NCBI GenBank assembly: GCA_944324135.1
Contig: CALUVE010000022.1
Coordinates: 1 to 33,281, forward strand
Origin: Candidatus Gastranaerophilales bacterium
GTDB taxonomy: Bacteria > Cyanobacteriota > Vampirovibrionia > Gastranaerophilales > Gastranaerophilaceae
Length of the DNA stretch: 33,281 nucleotides
Direction of reading: 5' to 3'
Position numbers and translations under genes: made by a program. The notes beneath the pieces were generated by a model that was not told where the DNA came from, made no database searches, and was given only the letters and a program-made list of their open reading frames with translations. Below are positions 24,734-33,281 of this stretch, piece after piece (the first letter of the stretch is position 1; each line of letters starts with the position of its first letter).

Positions 24734-25918
24734 CTAACAAAGTGCAAGTAAAATACCTGCAGCAACCGCAGAGCCGATAACACCTGATACGTTCGGTCCC
24801 ATAGCGTGCATCAACAAGTAGTTTTGGTCATTTGCTTCCAAACCGACCTTGTTAGAAACACGTGCTGCCATCGGAACTGCAGAAACACCGGCAGAGCCGA
24901 TAAGCGGGTTGATTTTTTCTTTTGAAAACAGGTTCATAAACTTTGCGAACAATACGCCTGATGCTGTAGCAATTGAAAATGCGCATATACCCAAAATTAA
25001 AATGAACAATGTTTGAACAGTCAGGAACTGGTGAGCAGAAAGTTTTGAACCAACTGACAAACCAAGCAGAATAGTTACGATGTTAATAAATTCATTCTGC
25101 AAAGTTTTGGACAATCTTTCAACAACACCGGATTCTTTACAAAGGTTACCAAAAGCCAGAGCACCGATAAGCGGGCAAGCGTCAGGCAGGAAGATAACAC
25201 AGAGAAGAAGAACAACCAGAGGGAAAACAATTTTTTCACGCTTAGTAACAACTCTCAATTGAGTCATCTGGATTTTTCTTTCTTCTTCAGTAGTAAAGAA
25301 TTTCATAATAGGCGGCTGAATAACCGGAACCAAAGCCATATAAGAATAAGCTGCAACAGCAATAGCACCGAGAAGTTCAGGAGCCAATCTTGTCGTAACA
25401 AATATTGAAGTAGGACCGTCTGCACCACCGATAATACCGATAGAAGCAGCCTGTTTCATAGTGAAACCGACCTCCGGCCAAATCGCAGTAATAACAAGTG
25501 CAAGCATCAAAGCACCGAAAATACCGAATTGTGCAGCACCACCCAACAGTGCTGTTTTAGGGTTAGCGATTAACGGACCAAAGTCTGTCATTGCACCGAC
25601 ACCCATAAAAATGAACAACGGGAACAGCCCTGACTGGATACCTGCCGCATATACTATACCCAAAAGCCCGTTTGGTCCTGCAATATCACACACAGGGATA
25701 TTAGCAAGCAGACCGCCGAAAGCAATAGGAACAAGCAAAAGCGGTTCATATTCTTTTTTAATACCGAGCCACAGGAGAAATAAACACACAACAATCATAA
25801 TCGGAGCGCCGTATGTTTGGAGAAATCCCTCAACACCTGTAGCAGTGACATTATGGTTAACAATGTTAGCCATACCTGTCGAATTCCAAAGTGTAATTAA
25901 ACTATCTTGTATATTCAT
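24734..25918 (-). CDS. oadB: Na+-translocating decarboxylase beta subunit
   Basis: This is the integral membrane subunit of a biotin-dependent decarboxylase (OadB/GcdB/MmdB family) that pumps Na+ during carboxybiotin decarboxylation. The 394-residue product has many membrane helices. Diagnostic segments are [20 protein letters not shown], the [15 protein letters not shown] loop, and the C-terminal [17 protein letters not shown] and [20 protein letters not shown]. It follows oadA after 22 bases. A small gamma subunit (OadG), which usually helps assemble the complex, is not encoded in this interval. The acid decarboxylated depends on the alpha subunit, oxaloacetate being most likely. Confidence 0.93.
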   Translation of the reverse strand: MNIQDSLITLWNSTGMANIVNHNVTATGVEGFLQTYGAPIMIVVCLFLLWLGIKKEYEPLLLVPIAFGGLLANIPVCDIAGPNGLLGIVYAAGIQSGLFPLFIFMGVGAMTDFGPLIANPKTALLGGAAQFGIFGALMLALVITAIWPEVGFTMKQAASIGIIGGADGPTSIFVTTRLAPELLGAIAVAAYSYMALVPVIQPPIMKFFTTEEERKIQMTQLRVVTKREKIVFPLVVLLLCVIFLPDACPLIGALAFGNLCKESGVVERLSKTLQNEFINIVTILLGLSVGSKLSAHQFLTVQTLFILILGICAFSIATASGVLFAKFMNLFSKEKINPLIGSAGVSAVPMAARVSNKVGLEANDQNYLLMHAMGPNVSGVIGSAVAAGILLALC

Positions 25919-25940
25919 TTTTCTTATCCTTTATCCCAAA

Positions 25941-27731
25941 TTAACCGACAGTAACCAGAACTTGTCCGGTTTGAATTTGATTGCCGACTTCAATTTCAAC
26001 AGAACTTACAGTACCTGAAACAGGTGACTTAATTTCAGTTTCCATTTTCATAGCTTCAATAACGGCAATAACATCACCGGCATCAATAACATCACCCTCT
26101 TCAACGAGTACTTTCAAAACCGTACCAGGAAGAGCAGCTTTTACCGGAGTACCTGCGCCATCTGATGATGCTGAGGACGGAGCTTCAATACCTGCCTTAA
26201 CATCAAAGTCATACAGTTTGCCGTTAACAGTAGCTTTTTTGCCCTCAAGAGCAACAGCATATTTTTTACCGTTGATAGAAACTGTGTATCCGTTTGAAGT
26301 GGATTGAACTTTCGGTTCGCAAGAAGTTTCATTCTTTCTGATACCGAGAGTAGCTTTACCCTCGAGGAAGAGGATACCTTTTTCTTTGCAGGCAGCTGCA
26401 ATAAAGATATTTTCTTCTGTTTCTTCAAGATTTGCATCTTTAAGCATTTTCTTCGCAGCTTCAATACCTTTATTCGGATCTTTATCGTTCAAATCAACAA
26501 CTTTTTCTGTAGTCGGCTGGAGGTTCAACTGTTCGGAAGCAATTTTAACGATTTCAGCATCAGGCTCGCAAGGAGTTTTTCCAAAATAACCGAGAACCAT
26601 TTTCCCGTACCCTTCAGCGATTTTTTTCCATTTACCGAACATAACATTGTTGAATGCCTGTTGGAAATAGAATTGAGAAACAGGGGTAACAGAAGTACCA
26701 AACCCGCCTTTTTCAACAACTTCTTTCATAGCAGCAACAACTTCCGGATATTTATCCATCAAATTGTTATCTCTGAGCATTTGAGTATTTGCTGTTAAAG
26801 CGCCTCCAGGAAGCGGTGATTGAATAATCATCGGATTAACAGACAAAGCTTCCGGCGGCAGGAAGTAATCTTTCATACATTCCTTAAATACTTCTTCAGT
26901 TTCAAGAATTTTTTCAATGTCAATGCCAAGGTCATAATCAGTACCTTTAAGAGCATGCCACATAGAAACAATATCAGGCTGAGCGGTACCGCCTGAAACA
27001 GGTTTCATAGAAAGGTCAATACCGTCAGCACCGCCATCAAGAGCAGCAAGGTAAGCTGCAAGAGCGGTACCTGCAGTTTCGTGAGAGTGGAATCTGATAT
27101 GAGCATCTTCACCAAGAATTTCGCGCGTACGTTTAATAGTTTCGTAAACTTTTCTAGGATTAGAAGTACCTGAAGCATCTTTGAACGCGATAGAATCAAA
27201 CGGAATGCCTGCATCAAGAATGTTTCTCAAAACTTTTTCATAAAAATCAACATCATGAGCGCCGGTGCAGCCAATCGGAAGTTCCATCATGGTGATAGTA
27301 ACTTCATGCTTAAGTCCATTATCACGAATACATTGACCTGAGTAAATCAAGTTATTAACATCATTCAACGCATCAAAGTTTCTAACAGTTGTAACACCGT
27401 GTTTTTTAAAGAGCTTAGCATGGAGATTAATAATATCACGGGGCTGAGAATCCAGACCAACAACGTTAACGCCGCGGGCTAAACTTTGCAGATTGATATC
27501 AGGACCGACAGCGGCACGGATTTTATCCATAGTTTCAAATGCATTTTCATTGCAGTAGAAAATAGGAGACTGAAACCTTGCACCGCCTGCAACTTCAAAA
27601 TGCTTGAGTCCGGCAGCTACAGCAGACTGGAGTGCAGGGATAAAATCATCCACAAGAACTCTTGCGCCGTATACAGATTGGAAACCATCACGGAATGAGG
27701 TATCCATAACTTTAATTAATTTTTTACCCAT
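25941..27731 (-). CDS. oadA: Biotin-dependent oxaloacetate decarboxylase alpha / PycB-type subunit
   Basis: A 596-residue carboxyltransferase-biotin carrier fusion. The N-terminal DRE-TIM carboxyltransferase starts VMDTSFRDGFQSVYGAR and has GLDSQPRDI, FKDASGTS with the active lysine, and the metal site RFHSHETAG. A PYC_OADA domain follows (VEKGGFGTSVTPVSQFYFQQ). The C-terminal biotinyl domain ends with EAMKMET, biotinylated lysine K562. Such proteins serve as OadA or as pyruvate carboxylase subunit B. The adjacent oadB argues for decarboxylase. AAAGGG precedes the start, and birA lies 12 bases upstream in the same operon. Confidence 0.92.
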   Translation of the reverse strand: MGKKLIKVMDTSFRDGFQSVYGARVLVDDFIPALQSAVAAGLKHFEVAGGARFQSPIFYCNENAFETMDKIRAAVGPDINLQSLARGVNVVGLDSQPRDIINLHAKLFKKHGVTTVRNFDALNDVNNLIYSGQCIRDNGLKHEVTITMMELPIGCTGAHDVDFYEKVLRNILDAGIPFDSIAFKDASGTSNPRKVYETIKRTREILGEDAHIRFHSHETAGTALAAYLAALDGGADGIDLSMKPVSGGTAQPDIVSMWHALKGTDYDLGIDIEKILETEEVFKECMKDYFLPPEALSVNPMIIQSPLPGGALTANTQMLRDNNLMDKYPEVVAAMKEVVEKGGFGTSVTPVSQFYFQQAFNNVMFGKWKKIAEGYGKMVLGYFGKTPCEPDAEIVKIASEQLNLQPTTEKVVDLNDKDPNKGIEAAKKMLKDANLEETEENIFIAAACKEKGILFLEGKATLGIRKNETSCEPKVQSTSNGYTVSINGKKYAVALEGKKATVNGKLYDFDVKAGIEAPSSASSDGAGTPVKAALPGTVLKVLVEEGDVIDAGDVIAVIEAMKMETEIKSPVSGTVSSVEIEVGNQIQTGQVLVTVG

Positions 27732-27743
27732 AGTTTTCCCTTT

Positions 27744-28460
27744 CTATAAAATGTCACCAATTGTGAGTACGAAAATTTTGCCTTTATCCTCAAGAACAAG
27801 TTCACCATTATCCGTAACAGACTTGGCAACACCTTTGTTCTTTTTGTTCAGAGATTGCACACAAATTTCTTTATCCAAAAAACAAGCATGCGAAATATAT
27901 TTAGATTTAATAAACTCAAACCCTTTGTCTAAAAACTCATCGTAATTTGAGAAAAATTCTGCAACAAGAATATTTTTGAACTGCTCAACATCAATTTCAC
28001 GTCCGATTTCAAGATTAAGAGCAGTTGCAGGTTTATCTACCGTCTCCAAGGAATCAAACGAGGAATTCAAATTGACGCCGACACCGAGCACCAAACCGTT
28101 AAACTTTGCACCCTGCATAACAGTTTCACACAGAATGCCTGCAATCTTTTTACCGTTTACAAGTACGTCATTCGGCCATTTGATTTGCGGAATCAAGCCG
28201 AAACTTTCAAGGACATCACACAATACAACTGAAAGATATTGCGTCAGATTTGAATATTTTTCATTAAAAGATGAGGAGGGTTTCAAAATAAATGACATAA
28301 ATAAATTATTATCACCCATGTCAATCCAGCTTCGTTCAAGTCTGCCTCGCCCGGAAGTTTGATGAGCAGCACGTATAACAGTTTTATCAGACAAATCTTT
28401 TAGATTATTTTTACCATAAAGATTTGTTGAATCTACAACTTCAAGAAAAATTTCGTTCAT
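27744..28460 (-). CDS. birA: Biotin-protein ligase, monofunctional
   Basis: It attaches biotin, via biotinyl-AMP, to the lysine of biotin carrier domains. The 238-residue product starts directly at the catalytic domain (EVVDSTN) and lacks the DNA-binding N-terminus of repressor-type BirA, so it cannot repress biotin genes in that way. Signature motifs are GRGR (37-40), KWPNDV (94-99), KKIAGIL (104-110) and GVGVNLN. A C-terminal SH3-like domain follows. AGAGGG supports the start. Being first in the operon before oadA makes OadA its likely local substrate. Confidence 0.93.
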   Translation of the reverse strand: MNEIFLEVVDSTNLYGKNNLKDLSDKTVIRAAHQTSGRGRLERSWIDMGDNNLFMSFILKPSSSFNEKYSNLTQYLSVVLCDVLESFGLIPQIKWPNDVLVNGKKIAGILCETVMQGAKFNGLVLGVGVNLNSSFDSLETVDKPATALNLEIGREIDVEQFKNILVAEFFSNYDEFLDKGFEFIKSKYISHACFLDKEICVQSLNKKNKGVAKSVTDNGELVLEDKGKIFVLTIGDIL

Positions 28461-28502
28461 TATACCCTCTCATAAAAAAATCATATAATAAACAAAAAAA
28501 AT

Positions 28503-28531
28503 TTGCGATTTTTTTTATGTTGAGTTAAAAT
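28503..28531 (+). promoter_or_regulatory. Candidate promoter of the ATP synthase operon
   Basis: TTGCGA (28503-28508, 4/6) and TAAAAT (28526-28531, 5/6) are spaced by 17 bp, 23 bases before atpB. The strong site AGGGAGAGG (28541-28549) follows. The ~95-bp interval also must hold the divergent birA promoter, for which TATGAT-type sequences are seen on the minus strand without a good -35. Confidence 0.55.
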
Positions 28532-28554
28532 AAGTTCATAAGGGAGAGGTAAAT

Positions 28555-29244
28555 ATGGAACATTGGCTCTATACAACAGAAATTGCAGGTCATAGCATGA
28601 CCTTTAACCTTGATACAATATTTACCATGTGGTTTGCAATGGGAGTTTTGATATTATTTGCTATATTTGCAACAAGAAATTTATCAATAGTTCCCGGCAA
28701 ATTACAAGCTTTCTGTGAAAGTATTATGGGCTTTTTCTGGTCAACTATGGATACGATGATGCCGCAAAAGAACAAACAGCATGTTCCGCTTGTTGCATCA
28801 TTATTTTTATTTATAGTATTTGCAAATCTAATGGGACAACTTCCTTTGAGATTATTCCACCTTAAATCAGGTGAACTCGCATCCCCGACAAACGATATCA
28901 ACTTAACGGCAGCTATGGCTGTTATAGTTTTAATATATTATGTAAGTGCAGGAATTATGAAAAAAGGTCCAAAATTTTTCCTGCACGAATTAAGTTTTAC
29001 AGGAATAGTAATGTCACTTGTCGAGCTTTTGGAAATGGTAACAAGACCTTTAAGCTTGGCAATCCGTCTTTTTGCAAATATATTTGCCGGAGAAATTCTT
29101 GTAACAATAGCTCTCAGCGCATGCGCATATTTTGCACCGCTGCCAATAATGCTTTTTGAAATACTGGTTGCATTCATACAGGCAACTGTATTTATGATGC
29201 TGACAATAGCATACATATCATCCGCAACAGGAGAAGAACATTAA
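28555..29244 (+). CDS. atpB: ATP synthase F0 subunit a
   Basis: This is the stator subunit that forms the ion half-channels next to the c-ring. The 229-residue product has about five to six membrane helices. The essential arginine is R171 in RPLSLAIRLFANIFAGE. It is the first gene of the cluster. No atpI-like gene precedes it, as the neighbour upstream is the divergent birA. Confidence 0.95.
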   Translation: MEHWLYTTEIAGHSMTFNLDTIFTMWFAMGVLILFAIFATRNLSIVPGKLQAFCESIMGFFWSTMDTMMPQKNKQHVPLVASLFLFIVFANLMGQLPLRLFHLKSGELASPTNDINLTAAMAVIVLIYYVSAGIMKKGPKFFLHELSFTGIVMSLVELLEMVTRPLSLAIRLFANIFAGEILVTIALSACAYFAPLPIMLFEILVAFIQATVFMMLTIAYISSATGEEH

Positions 29245-29276
29245 TATAATCTATTAATAAAGAAGGAGAAAAAATT

Positions 29277-29510
29277 ATGGAACAACAATTAGCACAATTC
29301 GCACACTTAGGCGCAGGTATTGCAATCGGTTTTGGTGCAACAGGCGCAGGTCTGGGTATCGGTCTTGCAACAAAAGGTTTGATGGATGCAGTTTCCAGAC
29401 AGCCGGAAGTTGCTGGTAAAGCTTTCGGTTTCTTCCTTTTAGGTGCAGCTCTGTCAGAAGCTTGTGCATTGTATGCATTCGTCATCGCATTCATGCTGAT
29501 GGGTAAATAA
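29277..29510 (+). CDS. atpE: ATP synthase F0 subunit c
   Basis: This is the rotor ring subunit, 77 residues forming a two-helix hairpin with the conserved SRQPE loop (residues 40-44). The ion-binding carboxylate is E61 in LSEACALY. Compared with the Na+-type ring of Ilyobacter tartaricus, the Gln ligand (Q32) is I28 and the Ser ligand (S66) is A62, so the site looks H+-specific although Y66 matches its Y70. GAAGGAG lies upstream. The short size fits high-copy rotor subunits. Confidence 0.95.
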   Translation: MEQQLAQFAHLGAGIAIGFGATGAGLGIGLATKGLMDAVSRQPEVAGKAFGFFLLGAALSEACALYAFVIAFMLMGK

Positions 29511-29528
29511 TTTCGCGGAGTTTAAACT

Positions 29529-29948
29529 ATGGAATTCAATGCTACATTTTTAGTTTCAATAATAAGCTTTTTATGCTTTATGATTATCATGCAAAAGATT
29601 TTGTACGCGCCTGTTACAAAAATTGTAGAAGAGCGCGAGCAGCTCATTGGCGATAATTATTCAAAAGCTAAATCGGCAGAAGAAAAAACTTCTTCCATCT
29701 ATAAAGACAGAGATGAAAAGTTATCTGAAGCCACAGCTAATGCTAAAAAACTTGCTGCTAAAAAAATAGCAAAATCAAATGAAGAAGCTAAAATAAAAAC
29801 AACCGAAGCAAAACAAAATTCCATAGAAAAAATTAATTCAGCAAAAGCTGATATCCAGTCACAAGCTGAACAAATTAACAACGAAATTAACAACAGAATC
29901 AGCGATATTGCAAATAATATTTCAGCAAAAGTTCTGGGAGAAGTCTAA
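29529..29948 (+). CDS. atpF': ATP synthase F0 subunit b' (second b-type stalk subunit)
   Basis: A 139-residue peripheral-stalk protein with an N-terminal membrane helix (about residues 6-24) followed by a long charged helix rich in Lys, Glu and Ala. It precedes a second, distinct b gene, so this is the b/b' heterodimer arrangement of cyanobacteria and other photosynthetic groups. The stop shares a base with the next start (TAATG). It is called b' by its position before b. The two are too divergent to decide by sequence alone. Confidence 0.88.
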   Translation: MEFNATFLVSIISFLCFMIIMQKILYAPVTKIVEEREQLIGDNYSKAKSAEEKTSSIYKDRDEKLSEATANAKKLAAKKIAKSNEEAKIKTTEAKQNSIEKINSAKADIQSQAEQINNEINNRISDIANNISAKVLGEV

Positions 29949-30445
29949 TGAACGTATGGAATTTAATCTTAGAATCAAATACATTTAACTTTATAGTTCT
30001 TGTAATTTTAATTACATATCTGATGAAAAAATTAAATGCAGGAGCTGCGCTTGAAAATTTAAAAAACAGTATAGTTAAACGCATAGAAGATTCCAAAAAA
30101 CAGAAAGAACAAGCCCTCTCAGAACTTAAAAATGCTGAAAAAGCTGTAGAAAATCTTGACTCTGAAATTAAAGAACACTACACACTTGCAGAAAAAAATG
30201 CTGATGGCGTAATTAAACAGACTGCTGAAAATGCTGAAAGTCAGGTTGAACATATACTCAAAAATGTTGAAAATGCTATAGAAAACGAAGAAAAACAAAT
30301 TTCAGCACAGATTTTGAAATCAACAGCACAAAAAGCACTTTTGTCAGCAAAAGAAATTATCGCAGAAAAATTAAAACAACATCCGGAACTTCACGAAAAA
30401 TACATTAATGAAGCTATCGAAGATATTGATAAGGTAAAAATATAA
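29948..30445 (+). CDS. atpF: ATP synthase F0 subunit b
   Basis: A 165-residue peripheral-stalk subunit with an N-terminal membrane helix (FNFIVLVILITYLMKKL, residues 13-29) and a long coiled-coil helix that reaches the delta and alpha subunits. It overlaps b' and delta by one base at each end (TAATG), a layout that couples translation of stoichiometric partners. Confidence 0.92.
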   Translation: MNVWNLILESNTFNFIVLVILITYLMKKLNAGAALENLKNSIVKRIEDSKKQKEQALSELKNAEKAVENLDSEIKEHYTLAEKNADGVIKQTAENAESQVEHILKNVENAIENEEKQISAQILKSTAQKALLSAKEIIAEKLKQHPELHEKYINEAIEDIDKVKI

Positions 30446-30978
30446 TGACAAATTCAATTTCAGCCAAAAATTATGCAAAAGCACTTGCGGAAACTGCGCA
30501 AGATAAAGTTATGAGCTACGAAGATATCAAACAAAATCTTGATATCGTTTCTGATATACTTTCAAGTTCTGCCGAATTAAAAAATGTGTTAGAAAATACG
30601 ACCATATCAATTCCGGTTAAAAATGACATTATTAATGAAGTATTCCAAAACCAAATTAATGAAAAAATAATTAATTTTCTGAAAATTCTTGTGAATAAAG
30701 CAAAATTTAACGAATTTCAGGAAATAAAAGAAGAATATGAACACATACTTGATGAAGTAAATAATATCAAACGTGTTGAAGTTATCTCAGCAGTTCCGCT
30801 CACTGATGAACATAAATCCAGAATAACTGAAAAATTAAAAAATAAATTAAATAAAGAGGTTATCCCAAGCTGGATAGAACAACCGGAAATCATGGGCGGA
30901 CTTGTTATCAAAATTGAAGATGACGTTATAGATTCAAGTATTAAAAAGAAATTAGAAAATTTGGAAATAACAATATAA
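30445..30978 (+). CDS. atpH: ATP synthase F1 subunit delta
   Basis: A 177-residue OSCP/delta subunit that joins the peripheral stalk to the top of F1. The N-terminal helical bundle begins [17 protein letters not shown], and the C-terminal part has [15 protein letters not shown] and [18 protein letters not shown], the usual delta signature. It starts on the stop of atpF and is followed 10 bases later by atpA. Confidence 0.93.
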   Translation: MTNSISAKNYAKALAETAQDKVMSYEDIKQNLDIVSDILSSSAELKNVLENTTISIPVKNDIINEVFQNQINEKIINFLKILVNKAKFNEFQEIKEEYEHILDEVNNIKRVEVISAVPLTDEHKSRITEKLKNKLNKEVIPSWIEQPEIMGGLVIKIEDDVIDSSIKKKLENLEITI

Positions 30979-30988
30979 AGGGGACATT

Positions 30989-32500
30989 ATGGCACTAATC
31001 ACACCTGACGAAATTAGTTCAATAATAAAAAGCAAAATCGAAAATTACGATATTCAAACAGAAGTATCAAATACAGGAAGAGTTATAGAACTCGGAGACG
31101 GTATTGCAAGAATTTACGGTTTGAGAAACGTAATGGCTAATGAGCTTGTGGTATTTGAGGACGGCAAAAACACGCTCGGGATTACACTTAACCTTGATGA
31201 AGATAATGTAGGGGTTGTAATTCTCGGAGAATATACTCAGATAAAAGAGGGTATGACAGTAAAAACCACCGGCAGAATTGCATCTGTTCCGGTAGGCGAC
31301 AACCTTATCGGCAGAATAATTGACCCGACAGGTAAACCGATAGACGGCAAGGGTGAAATTGAATCAACTAAAACCCGACCTATTGAAAGAGTTGCTCCCG
31401 GTATTGTTGCAAGAAAATCAGTACATGAACCATTACAAACAGGTTTGACTGCAATTGATGCTCTGACACCTATCGGACGCGGACAACGTGAACTTATCAT
31501 CGGAGACCGTCAGACAGGTAAAACTGCAATCGCTATTGATACAATTATCAACCAGAAAAACACTGATGTAATTTGTATTTATGTAGCAATTGGACAAAAA
31601 GCATCAACCGTTGCCCAAATTGCAAAAACACTTGAAGACCATAATGCAATGGATTATACAATCATAGTTTCCGCAACTGCAAACGAATCAGCTCCGCTGC
31701 AGTACATTGCACCGTTTGCTGGGGTTGCAATAGGTGAAGAATTTATGGAACAGGGTAAATCTGTTCTGATTGTATACGATGACCTTAGTAAACACGCTCA
31801 AGCATACCGTGCAATGAGCTTGCTGTTAAAAAGACCGCCGGGACGTGAAGCTTACCCGGGCGATGTATTCTATTTGCACTCAAGACTTCTTGAACGTGCC
31901 GTAAAATTAAATGACAAACTCGGCGGCGGAAGCATTACAGCACTTCCTATCATTGAAACTCAGGCCGGCGATGTATCAGCTTACATTCCGACAAACGTAA
32001 TTTCAATTACAGACGGACAAATCTTCCTTGAATCAAACCTGTTTAACTCAGGTGTCCGTCCGGCAATCAACGCAGGTATTTCAGTTTCCCGTGTAGGTGG
32101 TGCCGCTCAAACTAAAGCTATCAAACAGGTTGCAGGTAAATTAAGACTTGACCTTGCACAATTTAGAGAATTGGAAGCCTTTGCACAATTTGCATCAGAC
32201 CTTGATGCTGCTACCAAAAATCAGCTTCTGAGAGGTCAAAAGCTTACTGAAGTGTTGAAACAACCTCAATACAATCCGCTTTCAGTTGCTGAACAAGTTT
32301 CAATTCTGTTTGCAGCAAACGAAGGATTGCTTGATGATATTGACAACGCACTTATTCCTAAATTCAAAAAAGAATGGTTTATGCACCTGAATGCAAATCA
32401 GAAAGAACTTTCAGACAGACTGAATGCAGGCAGCGCCCTTTCTGATGACGACAAAAAACAACTCAGAGAAAGCATTGAAAACTTCAAAAAAACATTCTAG
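30989..32500 (+). CDS. atpA: ATP synthase F1 subunit alpha
   Basis: This is the non-catalytic nucleotide-binding subunit of the F1 hexamer. The 503-residue product has normal length. Walker A GDRQTGKT lies at residues 172-179. Further family marks are [32 protein letters not shown], and the signature [17 protein letters not shown] with the arginine finger R in [14 protein letters not shown] upstream gives a strong start. Confidence 0.97.
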   Translation: MALITPDEISSIIKSKIENYDIQTEVSNTGRVIELGDGIARIYGLRNVMANELVVFEDGKNTLGITLNLDEDNVGVVILGEYTQIKEGMTVKTTGRIASVPVGDNLIGRIIDPTGKPIDGKGEIESTKTRPIERVAPGIVARKSVHEPLQTGLTAIDALTPIGRGQRELIIGDRQTGKTAIAIDTIINQKNTDVICIYVAIGQKASTVAQIAKTLEDHNAMDYTIIVSATANESAPLQYIAPFAGVAIGEEFMEQGKSVLIVYDDLSKHAQAYRAMSLLLKRPPGREAYPGDVFYLHSRLLERAVKLNDKLGGGSITALPIIETQAGDVSAYIPTNVISITDGQIFLESNLFNSGVRPAINAGISVSRVGGAAQTKAIKQVAGKLRLDLAQFRELEAFAQFASDLDAATKNQLLRGQKLTEVLKQPQYNPLSVAEQVSILFAANEGLLDDIDNALIPKFKKEWFMHLNANQKELSDRLNAGSALSDDDKKQLRESIENFKKTF

Positions 32501-32519
32501 TAATTAACAGGATATTGAT

Positions 32520-33281
32520 ATGACTAACTTAAAAGACATAAAAAACAGAATACAGAGCGTTCAGAGCACAAAAAAAATTACGCGTGCAATGAAAATGGTT
32601 GCGGCGGCAAAAGTTAAAAAAGCCGAAAACACGGTAAAAGCCTCAAGACCTTTTACTTATGAACTCAACACAATGTTCAGACGGCTTTTAAATTCTGTTG
32701 GGAGCTACTCGAGCGAAACCTTGAAAGTTAAACAAAATATTGATAATTATCCTGAATTATTACAAATTAGACCGGAAGTTAAAAATGTCGGGCTGCTTGT
32801 TATTACTTCAAACAAGGGTTTGGCAGGGGCATATAACGCAAACGTCATCCGCAAAACTCAGAAAAAAATTGAAGAATACAATGCTGCCGGAATTAAAACC
32901 ACTCTATTTATTGTAGGGCAAAAAGGCATTTCAGCTTTCAAAAAGAGAAGTAAAACTCTCGGATGTGAAATTGCAGCAACTTACGCTGGTGTTGCTAACA
33001 ATCCATCCGGCGAGGGAGCAAAAATTATTGCGGAAGATATGGCTGATTATTATGTTGATGATAAAATTGATAAAATCGAAATTATCACAACACGTTTCAA
33101 AAATATGATGAGCTATTACGTTGAAGAGTGGGAAGTTCTTCCGCTGCAAGGCGAAGTGACAGAAGGTGCAACAACAGCTGAACACAAAGTTGATCCGCTG
33201 ATGGAATTTGTTCCTGATATGCACCACATTCTGCAAAAAGTAGTTCCTATGTATATAACAAACATAATTTATCAATCATTG
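32520..33281 (+). CDS. atpG: ATP synthase F1 subunit gamma (3' end beyond window)
   Basis: This is the central rotor shaft. The first 254 codons lie in the window and remain open to the edge, so the gene is partial. The N-terminus MTNLKDIKNRIQSVQSTKKI and TRAMKMVAAAKVKKAE are typical gamma, followed by ITSNKGLAGAYNANV. AGGA (32509-32512) sits 7 bases before the ATG. It follows atpA after 19 bases. The beta and epsilon genes are not visible; in cyanobacteria they form a separate operon, so what follows this gene is an open question. Confidence 0.95.
   Translation, partial: MTNLKDIKNRIQSVQSTKKITRAMKMVAAAKVKKAENTVKASRPFTYELNTMFRRLLNSVGSYSSETLKVKQNIDNYPELLQIRPEVKNVGLLVITSNKGLAGAYNANVIRKTQKKIEEYNAAGIKTTLFIVGQKGISAFKKRSKTLGCEIAATYAGVANNPSGEGAKIIAEDMADYYVDDKIDKIEIITTRFKNMMSYYVEEWEVLPLQGEVTEGATTAEHKVDPLMEFVPDMHHILQKVVPMYITNIIYQSL

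Noticed and set aside
25461-26018. Plus-strand frame of 185 codons opposite oadB/oadA
   Set aside because: It is antisense to conserved OadB and OadA sequence, low in complexity and without a start signal.
26304-26798. Plus-strand frame of 164 codons opposite oadA
   Set aside because: It is rich in Phe, Asn and Ile, as expected for the complement of a Lys/Glu-rich gene, and oadA is intact here.

Overview
The window looks like chromosome from an AT-rich, gut-type relative of the Cyanobacteria, most likely Candidatus Gastranaerophilales (Vampirovibrionia/Melainabacteria). This is an inference. It rests on an ATP synthase cluster in the cyanobacterial order a-c-b'-b-delta-alpha-gamma with separate b' and b genes, and on several genes that I recognise only as of the kind found in that lineage (an N-terminal NPTFSG protein at 7238, an MGMAASQAR protein at 16248, and a pair of membrane proteins at 20594-21821). 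Codon use is ordinary bacterial, and most genes carry AGGAG-type ribosome binding sites.

Layout. Positions 1-1054 hold no gene. They contain the terminator of an unseen upstream gene, then an approximately 800-bp composite of inverted and direct repeats. From 1055 to 7184 runs a tight + strand cluster: smc, scpA, scpB (the whole SMC-kleisin condensin) and an overlapping gene for a membrane-anchored matrixin-like protease with TPRs. A lineage-type hypothetical gene follows (7238), then a COG2509 FAD-dependent dehydrogenase, an orphan sensor histidine kinase with a candidate leaderless start, and a tandem pair of paralogous membrane-anchored proteins. A large 12-TPR protein lies on the minus strand (12667-14262).

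From 14378 to 20616 the + strand carries a homocitrate/Re-citrate synthase-family enzyme, a YbaK-type deacylase, a 595-aa protein with flagellin-like end architecture behind a SigD/FliA-like promoter, an aconitase-superfamily (HacA/LeuC type) large subunit, and an ECF sigma factor with its zinc-finger anti-sigma factor. The minus strand from 28460 back to 20594 carries birA-oadA-oadB (a biotin ligase followed by its probable substrate and the Na+-pump subunit), purN with an ATP-grasp partner, glgC, and two lineage-specific membrane proteins. The + strand from 28555 to the window edge is the ATP synthase operon, cut within the gamma gene.

How the parts fit. BirA would biotinylate OadA at K562. 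OadA/OadB would couple decarboxylation to Na+ export, whereas the ATP synthase c subunit lacks the Na+ ligands and looks H+-specific, so the two ion circuits are probably separate. I see no CRISPR array, phage, IS transposase, tRNA or rRNA. The most unusual stretches are the repeat composite upstream of smc, the paralogous pair at 11164-12670, the PurN with a cysteine-rich tail beside a truncated PurD-like ATP-grasp protein, and the 595-aa gene with its flagellar-type promoter.
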